DNA of 64,000 nucleotides from Paracyclopina nana. Taxonomy: Eukaryota; Arthropoda; Copepoda; Cyclopoida; Cyclopettidae. This document shows, piece after piece, positions 1 through 9,425 of the stretch. The notes beneath the pieces were generated by a model. It saw nothing but the letters and a program-made list of their open reading frames with translations, had not been told where the DNA came from and did not search any database. The stretch lies in contig JAGUCH010000009.1 in the NCBI GenBank assembly GCA_019096065.1, forward strand, positions 2,304,001 to 2,368,000, in the 5' to 3' direction. Position numbers and translations under genes: made by a program. Within the stretch, counting starts at the first letter, position 1. Every line of letters starts with the position of its first letter.

Positions 1-255
1 AAAGTACTTCCAATGTCACTTTGATTTATTGACTTTCTTATACGTTTAGCGAGCAATTGTGGCCGGAAAGTTGGCTCGGTGATATGTTGAATAGAATATT
101 TACTTGAAAATTTGTCAGCTCATTTCTTTCTGGTGAACATTACCGGTTTAATTGATTTTTGTATAAAGGTTGCGAGACTATATTTTAAATTTTCCGTTGA
201 ATAACGACGAAAACTCGTCAAAAGTGAAAAATATAAACAAAGCTAAGACGCAACC
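1..255 (+). promoter_or_regulatory. Upstream region of MSH3
   Basis: A+T-rich DNA before the MSH3 start codon. It must hold the promoter and 5' leader of that gene unless an upstream noncoding exon lies outside the window. I see no confident TATA box or other named element. Confidence 0.3.
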
Positions 256-3021
256 ATGAGTTCTCGCGGCGGCGGCAAGAAATCGCAATATTTCAGAATT
301 TTGCAAGCCAAAAAGAGAAAGGCCAATTCAAGCGAAAATCCTCCAAATGTCAAGCCTTCCAAGGCGTCCAACCAAAAGTCCATATCTTGTTTTTTTGCTC
401 CGAAACTACTTGTAAATAATCCAAAGCCTGTTAAAGAATGTACCAGGTCCAACGACGCAACTTTGAAAAGGAAACTGGACAGCTTCAAATTCAGCGATCT
501 GGAGACTCAAGGCAATCCAGAAAAGCAGCTCAAGTTGATCAGTGATGACGAACCTCTGGTTTCAAGTGGCTCATCAAAAAAGAAGTCATCATTGACTCCA
601 CTGGAGCAACAAGTGCAACAATTGAAAGCCAAGTATCCGGATACCCTGCTCATGGTTGAATGTGGCTACAGATATCGTTTTTTTGGCTGTGATGCTGAAA
701 AAGCAGCACTTGTCTTGGACATTTCAGCTCATGAAGACACAGTTGGAAGTGGATTGTTAGGACTTACTGCCAGTGTGCCTACTTTTAATGGGTATGCAAG
801 TTATGTCCGAAAATTGATATTGCAAGGCCACAAAGTGGGCATTGTGGCTCAAACGGAAACATCGGCTGAGAAAAAAGTCCAAAAGTCCTCTACCAAAGGA
901 CCTTTTGCCAGAGATGTGACTGAAATCTTCACATCGGCTACTTTCTTGGATGAGTTGTATGATGACAAGCTCAGGAGTCATTCAATTTTGGCCATTTCAG
1001 GCTCTGCCACCTTAGCTTTAACTCCTCACCTTGGAAAATTGGTGCTGACTAAAAGCATATCTCCCAAAGAGCTCAGGGATCATTTGAATAAAGTGGAACC
1101 ATCAGAAATTGTCACTGGCAAAGATGAAGTAGCCTCAATTGAACAGTACATTCATGATCAGACGTTTTTCAATGACAATCCAGTCAGACTAGAAAAATTG
1201 GATTTGCAAGATGTTCTCAATGAGCTAGAAGAAATAATGCTGAATGAGGATCATACTGTCAAGGAGCTGAGACAAGCTTGGCCTAGCTTGTTCAAGGATG
1301 AAATGAATGTTTTCAAGCTGATGTATCAATATTTGAAGCAATTTTCATTGACCAGTTTGTTGACCAAGTCATTATTTGAAATCGGCTCTTCAACCAGTCA
1401 AATGAATTCCTCAGGCGTCGTCAGGCTTCCTCAAATGACGATTGAAAACCTCGAACTTGCTTCAACTGCCAAAGGCTCCTTGATGAGCATCATGAATTGT
1501 GCCAAGACCAAGGCCGGCAAAAGAATGTTCAAGTCGTGGATGCTTAACCCAATTACGATTCAAGCTGATCTAGAGCAAAGGTTGGACGCAGTTGAATTTC
1601 TCAAGAATGATATCGAGCTAAAGGCTAAGCTGAAGAATTTTTTGTCGAAAAATCAGTATGATTATGAGATCTTTTTATCTTCAGCAATCAATCAGAAAAT
1701 GGCTCAAGACAAGTTCAAGAGGGTCATGACTTCATTGGCCTCTATCTCATTGGGCTTGGCCAGCATTGTCAGCGATACCAAAGAAATGCCTAGTTTATTG
1801 CAGAAAATTGTTGGAAAGATCATTGAAGCTTTCAGCACCACGCCTCAAGAAATATTAAAGCCTCTAGACAACGTTGACGAGATCATCAGCAATGAAGTCA
1901 TTGAAGATCTCCAAGAACAAATTACGGAAATTAAAGATAGGCTTGACAACCATAGCGGAGAAATTGCAAAAGTCCTTGGGCTGTTGTCATTTCAGTATTG
2001 TAGCGTAGCTGGCAGCGAGTTTTTGATAGAGGTGAAGAATAGCACCAATGTTCCCCAATCCTGGAGAAAAGTCAATGCAACTCAAAAGTTGTCTAGGTAT
2101 CATAGTCCATTGGTACTTGAATGCTTGCCACAGTTGCAATTTCTAAAAGAAAAACTTGCTAGTGAAGCTCAAAAGTCATGGAAGGCGTACTTGTCATTGG
2201 TCATTCCCAAGCTGAGGTCGTTGCTTTCAGCCATCAAATTCTTTGCCTCCCTTGATGTCCTTGTTGCTTTGGCAAATACTGCTCAGAAGCAAGGATTTTG
2301 TCGTCCAACCTTTGTTCCCGATGACAAGTACCTGGTTGACCAAGGACGAAATATTGTTGTTGAAGAGTCATTGGCCAGCCGACCTGGCCTCCAATTTGTA
2401 GCCAACGACATCAACCTTGAGCCAGGACAAGCTCTGATTTTGACTGGACCTAATATGGGAGGAAAATCCTGCTACCTAAGACAAGTGGGACAGATTGCCA
2501 TTTTGGCACAAATGGGATCATTCGTTCCTGCGGCCAAAGCTTCAGTGCCATTGTTTGATGCCATCTACGTTCGCATGGGTGCCAGGGATGATCTTGAGCG
2601 AGGCAAATCCACCCTTTTTGTCGAAATGGAAGAAGCCTCCTTGATATTGAACCAAGCTACCAAACACTCACTTGTGCTTCTCGATGAGCTTGGACGAGGA
2701 ACGTCCACTTACGATGGCACTGCCATAGCCAAATCTGTGATTTATCACCTGACAACCCAAATAAGTTGCACAACTCTCTTTGTCACCCATTTCAAGATTT
2801 TAACTCAGATCTACCCTGCTAAATGTGGCCATATGGGCTACATAAATGAAGACAGTGAAGAAGATGTCCTTTTTTTGTACCAACTTTGTCAGGGGTCGAG
2901 TGAGAACAGTTTTGGCATCAATGTGGCAAAAATGGCTGGCATTGGCCTGGACATCATTGAGCATGCTAAGGAGATCGCTGAATTGTACCAGCTCATTCAT
3001 CAAGGCAGTGAAGAAAAGTAA
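256..3021 (+). CDS. MSH3: DNA mismatch repair protein MSH3
   Basis: A 921-residue MutS homologue in a single uninterrupted exon. MSH3 pairs with MSH2 as MutS-beta and recognises insertion/deletion loops in the nucleus. A PIP-box for PCNA binding is visible near residues 40-47 (Q, I, F, F spaced as in the family). The mismatch-binding domain starts around residue 115 and has the MSH3-type YRYRFFG motif, not the Phe-x-Glu of MSH6. The ATPase domain holds a Walker A GPNMGGKS near residue 731 and a Walker B region ending DELGRGTS near residue 806. Length is somewhat below human MSH3 (about 1,130), mostly through a shorter N-terminus. The start is the first ATG of the frame in a good context (ACCATG). 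The lack of introns contrasts with the intron-rich neighbours. I am confident of the family and of MSH3 over MSH6. Confidence 0.95.
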   Translation: MSSRGGGKKSQYFRILQAKKRKANSSENPPNVKPSKASNQKSISCFFAPKLLVNNPKPVKECTRSNDATLKRKLDSFKFSDLETQGNPEKQLKLISDDEPLVSSGSSKKKSSLTPLEQQVQQLKAKYPDTLLMVECGYRYRFFGCDAEKAALVLDISAHEDTVGSGLLGLTASVPTFNGYASYVRKLILQGHKVGIVAQTETSAEKKVQKSSTKGPFARDVTEIFTSATFLDELYDDKLRSHSILAISGSATLALTPHLGKLVLTKSISPKELRDHLNKVEPSEIVTGKDEVASIEQYIHDQTFFNDNPVRLEKLDLQDVLNELEEIMLNEDHTVKELRQAWPSLFKDEMNVFKLMYQYLKQFSLTSLLTKSLFEIGSSTSQMNSSGVVRLPQMTIENLELASTAKGSLMSIMNCAKTKAGKRMFKSWMLNPITIQADLEQRLDAVEFLKNDIELKAKLKNFLSKNQYDYEIFLSSAINQKMAQDKFKRVMTSLASISLGLASIVSDTKEMPSLLQKIVGKIIEAFSTTPQEILKPLDNVDEIISNEVIEDLQEQITEIKDRLDNHSGEIAKVLGLLSFQYCSVAGSEFLIEVKNSTNVPQSWRKVNATQKLSRYHSPLVLECLPQLQFLKEKLASEAQKSWKAYLSLVIPKLRSLLSAIKFFASLDVLVALANTAQKQGFCRPTFVPDDKYLVDQGRNIVVEESLASRPGLQFVANDINLEPGQALILTGPNMGGKSCYLRQVGQIAILAQMGSFVPAAKASVPLFDAIYVRMGARDDLERGKSTLFVEMEEASLILNQATKHSLVLLDELGRGTSTYDGTAIAKSVIYHLTTQISCTTLFVTHFKILTQIYPAKCGHMGYINEDSEEDVLFLYQLCQGSSENSFGINVAKMAGIGLDIIEHAKEIAELYQLIHQGSEEK

Positions 3022-3475
3022 TAGCAAGCTCTCCAGTCACAATTGTTATGCTTTCCAATATTGGATATACAAAACTAACTAACTGAAGTGAAGTGCTTAA
3101 AAAATAATAGCAGTAATGAAAGCCACTGTCCTCAGTGCTGAAAGGAGTGTACATCACAGTGTGGGCATTATTTGATTCGAATTAAAAATCACTTTCTGGG
3201 TAATGTGTGAATAATAATAGCCATTGCTTTCACACAACTGTTTTTTCCACCCAAGTCTTGCCAATGTTGTGTGTAGGTTGACTGGTCTAGTCATAAAGTC
3301 TGCAGTTGATTGGAAAACTTGTTGCTGCTTACAAGAGTGAGCAAATTGTTGGTGTTGCATGTAAGCACTGTGGGGGAAGATTATGAGATTTAGCCCGGCT
3401 GCTCTCCACAATTTATGCTGTTCCTTCTCCAGCTTTGCTGCAATAAATTACCCAATAGTAGCAGCATTTGAAGTG
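3022..3475. other. MSH3 3' region and receptor 5' region
   Basis: Roughly 450 bases between two genes on the same strand. No coding signal is convincing apart from an in-frame upstream ATG of the receptor at 3383. It should contain the MSH3 3'UTR and the receptor promoter or leader. Confidence 0.4.
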
Positions 3476-5842
3476 ATGGCATCAAAGGCCAAAATTGGCA
3501 TTCCAAATGCCAAGCTCAGCTCCTTTCAATTAATCTTCTTGGTGGAGTGTGCCACCCTTTGGGCTACGAGTGTGTTAAGTGATCCCATTGTGCGAGTGGC
3601 CACTGTAAATGTGAGTCTTGGAAAGGGTCAGCATATTTTACGGCTACAATCCCTGCTTTTGGCACTTTTAGCGGACATCCGGCCATCATCGGATTGTCTG
3701 GGATCCACAGAGGTCTCAGTGGAATTTCCATCCGGAAAGCCCCTTATACTTCATCATGAGCCAGCTCAACTGGAATTTCACCCTCGTCTTTCCCCAGGAC
3801 AACTCTTATGGCACTTTGCAAAAAGGTGGCAAATTCACAGGGGTGATAGGCCTGCTTCAAAATCAGGTGCTTACTACTAAACTCACGACTGCCATTGGCC
3901 TATCAATCATCCGGTTGAAAGTTTAAAATTGATGGCCGACACGCATATCTTGTGCTTATCTATTCAATTTTTCCCCTACATGCATGAAAGGAGGCCGACG
4001 TGGGAATGGGGCTTTTTTCCCTCGTCCAAGAGAGGCTGGAGGTTGTAAATTACACCCAGTTTTTAGGCTCGGATACTTTCACCATTCTGATGAAAAATAT
4101 TGAGAGAGTTTCAAAAGTGGAGAGCATCATAGCACCATTTCATAAGCATGTGAGCATGCATTTTTACTTATCATTAGCGAGTCAAAACCTTCGTTGCGTT
4201 GTTGATTAGGTTTGGATTTGCATCCTCCTTGCAATTGTCTCGATGGGCCCCCTGATTTACATTTTGACAGCTGTGCAACCTCATCAGAAGATGAGTGTTT
4301 GGCAAATCTACTGGTACATCTTTGGAGCTCTCCTACGTCAAGGATCAACTTTGGACCCCAAAAAGGGTAAAATCATCGTGACTGCAGTAATTTAAAAGCA
4401 ATTAGCCAATATGATAATTTGCTTTTGCATGCAGCCTCAGCCAGAGTTTTGTTTGGCACTTGGTGGATTTTCGTGGTGATTTTGAGCTCGTATTACACAG
4501 CTGAGTTGACTGCCATCATGGCATCTTCTGCCACTTCCTTGCCAGTGAACAATCTTGAGGAATTACGAGAAAAACCTTCAGCTCATTGGCTGACTATTCG
4601 AGGAACAGCTCTGGAGTCTTTCATTCATGTAAAAAAAAACAGCGCGAATGATCAAGAAGGATGAATGATTAAAGAAAGCAGCCTTTCTCCAATTAAGATA
4701 ATTAGAAAGGCTTTTTTCGCAGAATTGTGAAGAAGTTTTCGGCATAATCGAAAATAGATTGCTTGATTTCAGAACGAGCCTATTTTGCATTCGCTGAAGG
4801 AAGACTTGGCAACTGGCAAAGGCAAGCTTGTCAATACTTTGCAGGAAGCCACTCAAATGGTATTAACTCAAGGCAAGTGTAATCAAGTGTATTTATCTTG
4901 GCTTTTTATTTTGTCTCTGTGCGCCATTTTCGAGCGGAGCGACGCCCTGCTATGATGCCCGCTCAATTAATCCAAGGCCTTATTCTTTTTGCTCAGAGGA
5001 AACGTATTTTTTGGTGGAAAAAGTGGTAGCTGAACGCATCATTTTCGAGGATCATATTGAGCTATTCAGCAATGCAGACAAACGAGATTCGGATAATCTA
5101 TCATGCAGATTAACCATTCCGAGGAGCTATCAATTTCTGAACCTTCCTTATGCTTTTGTGGTACGCAAAAATGCCCCAGAACAACTCCTGCAAAATGCTA
5201 ACCAGAGGTACATACTACAAACATTATTGGGCTATTTAGAAAAAAGAAACCCACGATACATGCCTTACATTTTTCCGCAAAGGAAGCCGATTTTTCAAGA
5301 AAGTTTCAGAGATGGGCAAATGTCGGACGGAATCAACGTCAATCTTAATCCTAGAAGGATCAAAAACCAATTGTTTTACACTTTTACTTTTAGTGCACAA
5401 AAGATATACTTTTATGCGTATAGATCTCAAATAACACGCGTACCTGCGTTTATCTAGCTTGTTAAAAAATTATGATGTACTAATTAGGCAGGGTACACAA
5501 TGTTTTTACTTCGAACAGGATCGAAAAGCTGCTCTCAAATGGAATGTTTTCAAAAGCAATTTCTTGGAGAAGACCTTCGGAGCAGTTGTTGCTTGATATT
5601 TGTGCCACAGTTGACGACATGAAATTGTCCACTTGGGATTTCGCAGCAACTTTTGCAATTCTTATTCTCGGTTATGCATTATCATCAGCTTTGTTGCTTT
5701 CTGAGCTCCTGTGCAAAAAGTACAAACCTGGTATAGTAACTTATTTTACCTAGGATTTATAACTTTGAAATTGGCTGAATTTCCAGAGCCTGCCATGAGG
5801 AAAACAAGCAACCAGGTTTGGCCCAATGCGAGAAAAATCTAA
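3476..5842 (+). CDS. Ionotropic receptor, IR93a-like, lacking an amino-terminal domain
   Basis: Nine exons: 3476-3610, 3672-3866, 3991-4149, 4210-4366, 4435-4628, 4773-4872, 4997-5207, 5519-5730, 5787-5842. They join in frame to 472 residues. The protein belongs to the iGluR-derived IR family of arthropod chemo-, thermo- and hygrosensory channels. A hydrophobic signal-peptide-like start is followed by ligand lobe S1 (residues 40-160), M1 (164-182), a pore segment near 194-209 ending LLRQGS, M2 with the TWWIF and SYYTAELTA motifs (about 219-245), lobe S2, and M3 (about 422-445). The LPVNN motif after M2 resembles IR93a, but the subtype is uncertain. Only about 45 residues precede S1, so the large amino-terminal domain of IR93a/IR25a is missing or unannotated. 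An upstream in-frame ATG at 3383 would add 31 residues. Intron 6 has a GC donor (4873). Confidence 0.8.
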
Positions 5843-6296
5843 ACCGCCCATATTTTGATGTAAAATTGATTAGGAATCATAATTGGCCAAAATAGACGAT
5901 TTTACCCTAATATGTGCATTGAAATCCCGAATGAGTTTACATTACAGAGCATTATTCAGAGCATACCAACTGAGAAAGCTTTATTTTATTTAATGAATCA
6001 TCAAAGTGGCGTAAAAGTATATATTACTTATGGCCCTCAAAATTGACACAACAGGAAATATATATATCAGCAGGACTCATTGCGGCCAGAGAAGTGTTTC
6101 GTTTCTTTATTCGTAGGTGAAATTCAATTTATTCTTTTCCACGAGAGGATCATCTTGATTTTGTTGGCAACAAGTAAATGTCATTTCAACAGCAGGACAG
6201 GGGAAAATGTACGCGTAGTTTTGTTCCAAAGAGAGCGAGCAGCGTCAAAATAAATAGTAAATATTGATGGGTCGCACGCGCGTGCATGCCGGTCAT
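5843..6296. other. Convergent 3' intergenic region
   Basis: A+T-rich spacer between the receptor and the allatostatin gene, which point at each other. It should hold both 3'UTRs. An AAATAAA-like signal for the minus-strand gene could lie just below 6297, but several T-rich runs make the choice ambiguous. No ORF is convincing here. Confidence 0.4.
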
Positions 6297-7229
6297 CTAA
6301 TCCATGGACCGCTTGCCCAATCCAAAGCTGTACGGATCCCTTTTGCGTCCCAAGCCAAAAGCATACGGGTCCCGCTTTCCAAGTCCGAAGGCGTACGGGT
6401 CGCGTTTTCCCAGTCCAAAGGCGTACGGGTCGCGCTTGCCAAGTCCGAATGCGTACGGGTCGCGCTTGCCAAGCCCAAACGCGTACGGGTCGTCCTTTTT
6501 GCCGAGACCGTACGCGTACTCGTAATCATCGGCCCCGGCGCGCTTTCCGAGCCCAAAGGCGTACGGGTCGCGTTTCTTGCCCAAGCCGAAATTGTACTCG
6601 CCGCGCTTGCCCAGGCCAAAGGCGTACGGGTCACGCTTGTCCGAGGTGAAAAAGCTGGCTTGATGGGGGTGCTCAACGGATCCTTTGGCAGCAGAGTCCT
6701 CGAGAAATTGCTCCATTTCGTTGTCAGAAATGCTTCTTTTGCCTACAAAAGCAAACCATTCAGCAGATTGTAGTCATTGTTTTTTTCTATTCAAAAAAGC
6801 AAATTTTCCTCCTATTTTGTGAGTGAAAAGGAGAGCTTTAAAAATAAGTCTCTTCTTTTTTTGGCCCTCAGGCTGTGTCTTTTGTGAGGTTCGCGCAAGA
6901 TTGGCAATAGTATTCAGTGGAATATGCATGAAGCAGCTCCTTTCTTCATTAAAAAAATAATTGAGTCGCAGCATATGTAGTATTGTACCTATTCCAAAAG
7001 AGTACATTTCCTTTGGTCTTTTTCCAAGTTCCGCCACTAATGACGAGGTGATTCGCTTGCCAAAATTGGTGCTGAGTGACCTCCGCAACCTCGTATGAAG
7101 AAGGCTGTCATCTTCATCTAGCTCTGCTGTCTCTTCCGAGGCCACGCAATTGGACACAAAAACGAGGCCGCAAAGTAGCGTCACAATGAACCACACATTG
7201 TTCGATAAATGGGTGCGAGCTCGAACCAT
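6297..7229 (-). CDS. AstA: Allatostatin-A (FGLamide) neuropeptide precursor
   Basis: Two exons (7229-6989 and 6742-6297) give a 228-residue secreted prepropeptide. Residues 1-30 form a signal peptide with a hydrophobic core (WFIVTLLCGLVFV). Dibasic-cleaved, Gly-amidated peptides follow. First come two GKR-ended peptides that are not allatostatins (STNF and VAEL ends), then an FGI-amide whose Gly codon is split by the intron. Ten Y-x-F/Y-G-L-amide peptides follow: seven DPYAFGL copies (one extended to DDPYAFGL), one GEYNFGL, one AGADDYEYAYGL and one DPYSFGL. One copy uses the cleavage site GRKR instead of GKR. In arthropods such peptides inhibit juvenile hormone synthesis or gut and muscle activity through AstA receptors. 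The repeat encodes long antisense frames that are not genes. Confidence 0.95.
6300..6520 (-). repeat. Tandem 30-bp coding repeat in the allatostatin-A gene
   Basis: Successive units of about 30 bp, each encoding DPYAFGLGKR. They are nearly identical and separated by a few synonymous changes. The array looks like recent unequal duplication of one neuropeptide unit. The repeats are coding and have no spacers, so this is not a CRISPR array. Confidence 0.85.
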
Positions 7230-9216
7230 GTCTATAAACCGATTTCTGGCTGAAAAGGAAGTGTATGCAAATAGTCAAAAGGCCGCACTGATTGAAGTGC
7301 TTTATTCACTAAAATGCATTAGGGGTAAAAATGCAGCGGCTTGCTGGGAGAAATCGCAGCCCCAAAAAATGCTCCAGGTGGCGCTAGTGTTGTTTATAGC
7401 TTGCGTCGAGACGGCGGAGATGCTTTTTTTGGAATAAATCCTACACCAGCATGCTGCAATTTGATGCATGCAACGCAATCAGGTAATATTTTGCCAGAGA
7501 GGAGTAGCCCCCATAAAAAGCCCAATTGAACGAAAATGGTTTGCCCACTTCTATGCAGAACGCTTTAAAAAAGTTTGGTTGGGAAAATGATGAAGGTGAG
7601 CCTTGGAAAATTCAATAATGTTAATGTCTATGACTATATAGTATATGCGAAACAAAAAATCCCCTTCAATCCCTAACAAATCTCATCATGGTGTTGTAGT
7701 CTGCAGGCTTGAAAGCTTTCCCGAACCATCAGCTTAAGTCTCAAATCTACTTGGAATTTTGTGAATAATTTCACACAGCGAACAACGGAATAGAGAATGA
7801 ATGTTGCACGTTGTATATGCGACTTTTGATTCACACGTGCAAGCCAAAGTTTTTTAAAATAAAAGTTCTTTGCGCAAACGATGGAAAAAGCCAAAGAAGA
7901 ATTATATGTATACGCTTTTTTCCAGAGAAGAAAGCGATTTACATATCATTGGCACTCTTATGGAATCAATCATTGGCTCTTGACACTCCTCCTTAAAAAC
8001 ACTCAAGTAAAAAAGACGAAGAATCCCTTTGCTGCCGTCGTTTGGTGGATTCAATTTTTTAGATTGGTCGGAGATGCAACAAAATGAAATTAATTAATAT
8101 ACTTACAAGGATGGCTTTCACCTGAAGCCCTCAAAAGTCTAAACGAGGTTTGCTAGCCTCGACCAACAACAAAGTGCAAATTGCCGAAAGTGGCTGAGTT
8201 GGTTTCAGGTCGATGATGGTCTGTGGCCAATTTCGAGGCTGTGGCCACTACTTAAAGGTCTTTCGTTTCGCCGTCAGTTTCTCCCCTCGCAAGAGTATGC
8301 GACCTTGCCAACGGTGTTTGGCTGAGCCAATCACCGATTGGAGCTTTCACTTCTGCTTAGAAGAGCTTGAGGCTGAATAAGCTCTTGTGGGCTTAATTCG
8401 GAAAATACTGCAAAGTTTTCCAGATTGACTTAAGCCAATAAATCTTAGGAATTTTTGTCAATCATCGCTAGTAAAGTTTTTTAAAAATGAATTTTAAGGC
8501 TGAATTAAATTGAAGTAACTGACGACATTTTTTCCCTTGGCGTAAAAACGGACAGCAATTACCAAAGTGTTCTTCTCAGCAAATAAAAGTTGAGGAATTT
8601 TTTCATTAAGTCGTTTCAAACGAAAAACTGTACATAAATACTTGTTTTTATGATTTTTGTGGCGTATATACATTACTTAGGTAAGTTGATTTGTATAATT
8701 CTTGCGCGAAATTTGCATGTACGTATTTTTTGAGAAGTGCTATAAAATTGATCGACTCGATGCTTATTAAGTAAAATTTGCCATTTCCGTGCAACCATTA
8801 AACTAACTTACCTATACTGCGTAGTTTTCAACTCCTTCAACTACAAAAGGGTCGGTAACTTCTTTATTGCTTAATATTTCAGGAATTTCAGGTAGAGCTC
8901 TTTAAGTGGAATTTGAATTCATTTTTCTCGCGTAATAGCTCAGTAAATTATTCAAGCTGCAAAAAACTCTCATTATACTTTAAGTGTAAAGCATTATAGC
9001 GTTGATTCATTTTCGTCCTAATGAAGCTAACGTCAATCTCGTTTTCACTAGTACTCACTTTGAGTCGTTATTAATAATACTATGTAAAACAATGAAATCA
9101 TCAAGTATGTCACGGAAGCTTTCTAAGAATAAAAAATATATAGTTTGCATGCTGACAGATGCCTTTCTTTTTGTCTCTTTTCTATTGCCATTTACCACTA
9201 AATTGTGTCATAGGAA
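7230..9216. other. Allatostatin-A upstream region
   Basis: About 2 kb without a supportable gene, upstream of the allatostatin-A gene (minus strand) and reaching to the LTR element. Short frames such as those around 7341-7529 and 7811-8087 show no domain, no plausible splice partners and no repeat in the window. It presumably holds the neuropeptide promoter and 5'UTR near 7230-7430. Confidence 0.4.
9213..9216. repeat. Target-site duplication, left copy (GGAA)
   Basis: GGAA immediately before the TG of the left LTR. The same four bases follow the CA of the right LTR at 19589-19592. A 4-bp duplication is typical of Ty3/gypsy integrases. Confidence 0.75.
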
Positions 9217-9412
9217 TGTAAGAGGTTCGTAAAGACCCCCCGAGGATGACACGCGCGCCCGCGGGTAGCGATAGGAGAACTTGCTACTAGAAACTAGTCG
9301 AGGTGTTTACTCGAGTGCGTCCGTTTATTAACTGCTGTACAATTCATTTCACCGGGACGGGGCGCTCGCAGGCGCCCACAGAACACACCCGTATACCCGC
9401 GTTCCTGCTACA
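9217..9412 (-). repeat. 3' LTR (element orientation)
   Basis: A 196-bp repeat running TG...CA, with 195 of 196 positions equal to the copy at 19393-19588. It carries a minus-strand AATAAA poly(A) signal at 9324-9329. There is a G+C-rich stretch with the palindromic GCGCTCGCAGGCGC at 9362-9375. Confidence 0.95.
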
Positions 9413-9425
9413 ACTTCCCCCTACT
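9413..9425 (-). other. Polypurine tract for plus-strand priming
   Basis: In element orientation the bases just before the 3' LTR read AGTAGGGGGAAGTT (one base beyond the interval), a purine run directly abutting the LTR. The env stop codon TAG (9421-9423) lies inside it, so the coding sequence runs right up to the priming site. Confidence 0.7.

Noticed and set aside
4851..4866. GT donor at 4860 for receptor intron 6
   Set aside because: It would end the exon in phase 0 and the next exon would then hit a TAG within a few codons; the GC donor keeps the frame.
6300..6640. CRISPR-like repeat array
   Set aside because: Units are contiguous, code for peptides and have no unique spacers; the genome is eukaryotic.
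6264..6773. Long plus-strand frames opposite the allatostatin-A gene
   Set aside because: They are a by-product of the 30-bp coding repeat, which keeps several frames open. They lack a start context, signal peptide or known motif, while the minus-strand frame is a textbook neuropeptide precursor.
8100..8400. Possible hairpin or small RNA gene near the CGAGGTTTGCTAGCCTCG motif
   Set aside because: The stem is short and no conserved RNA family or tRNA cloverleaf could be drawn around it.
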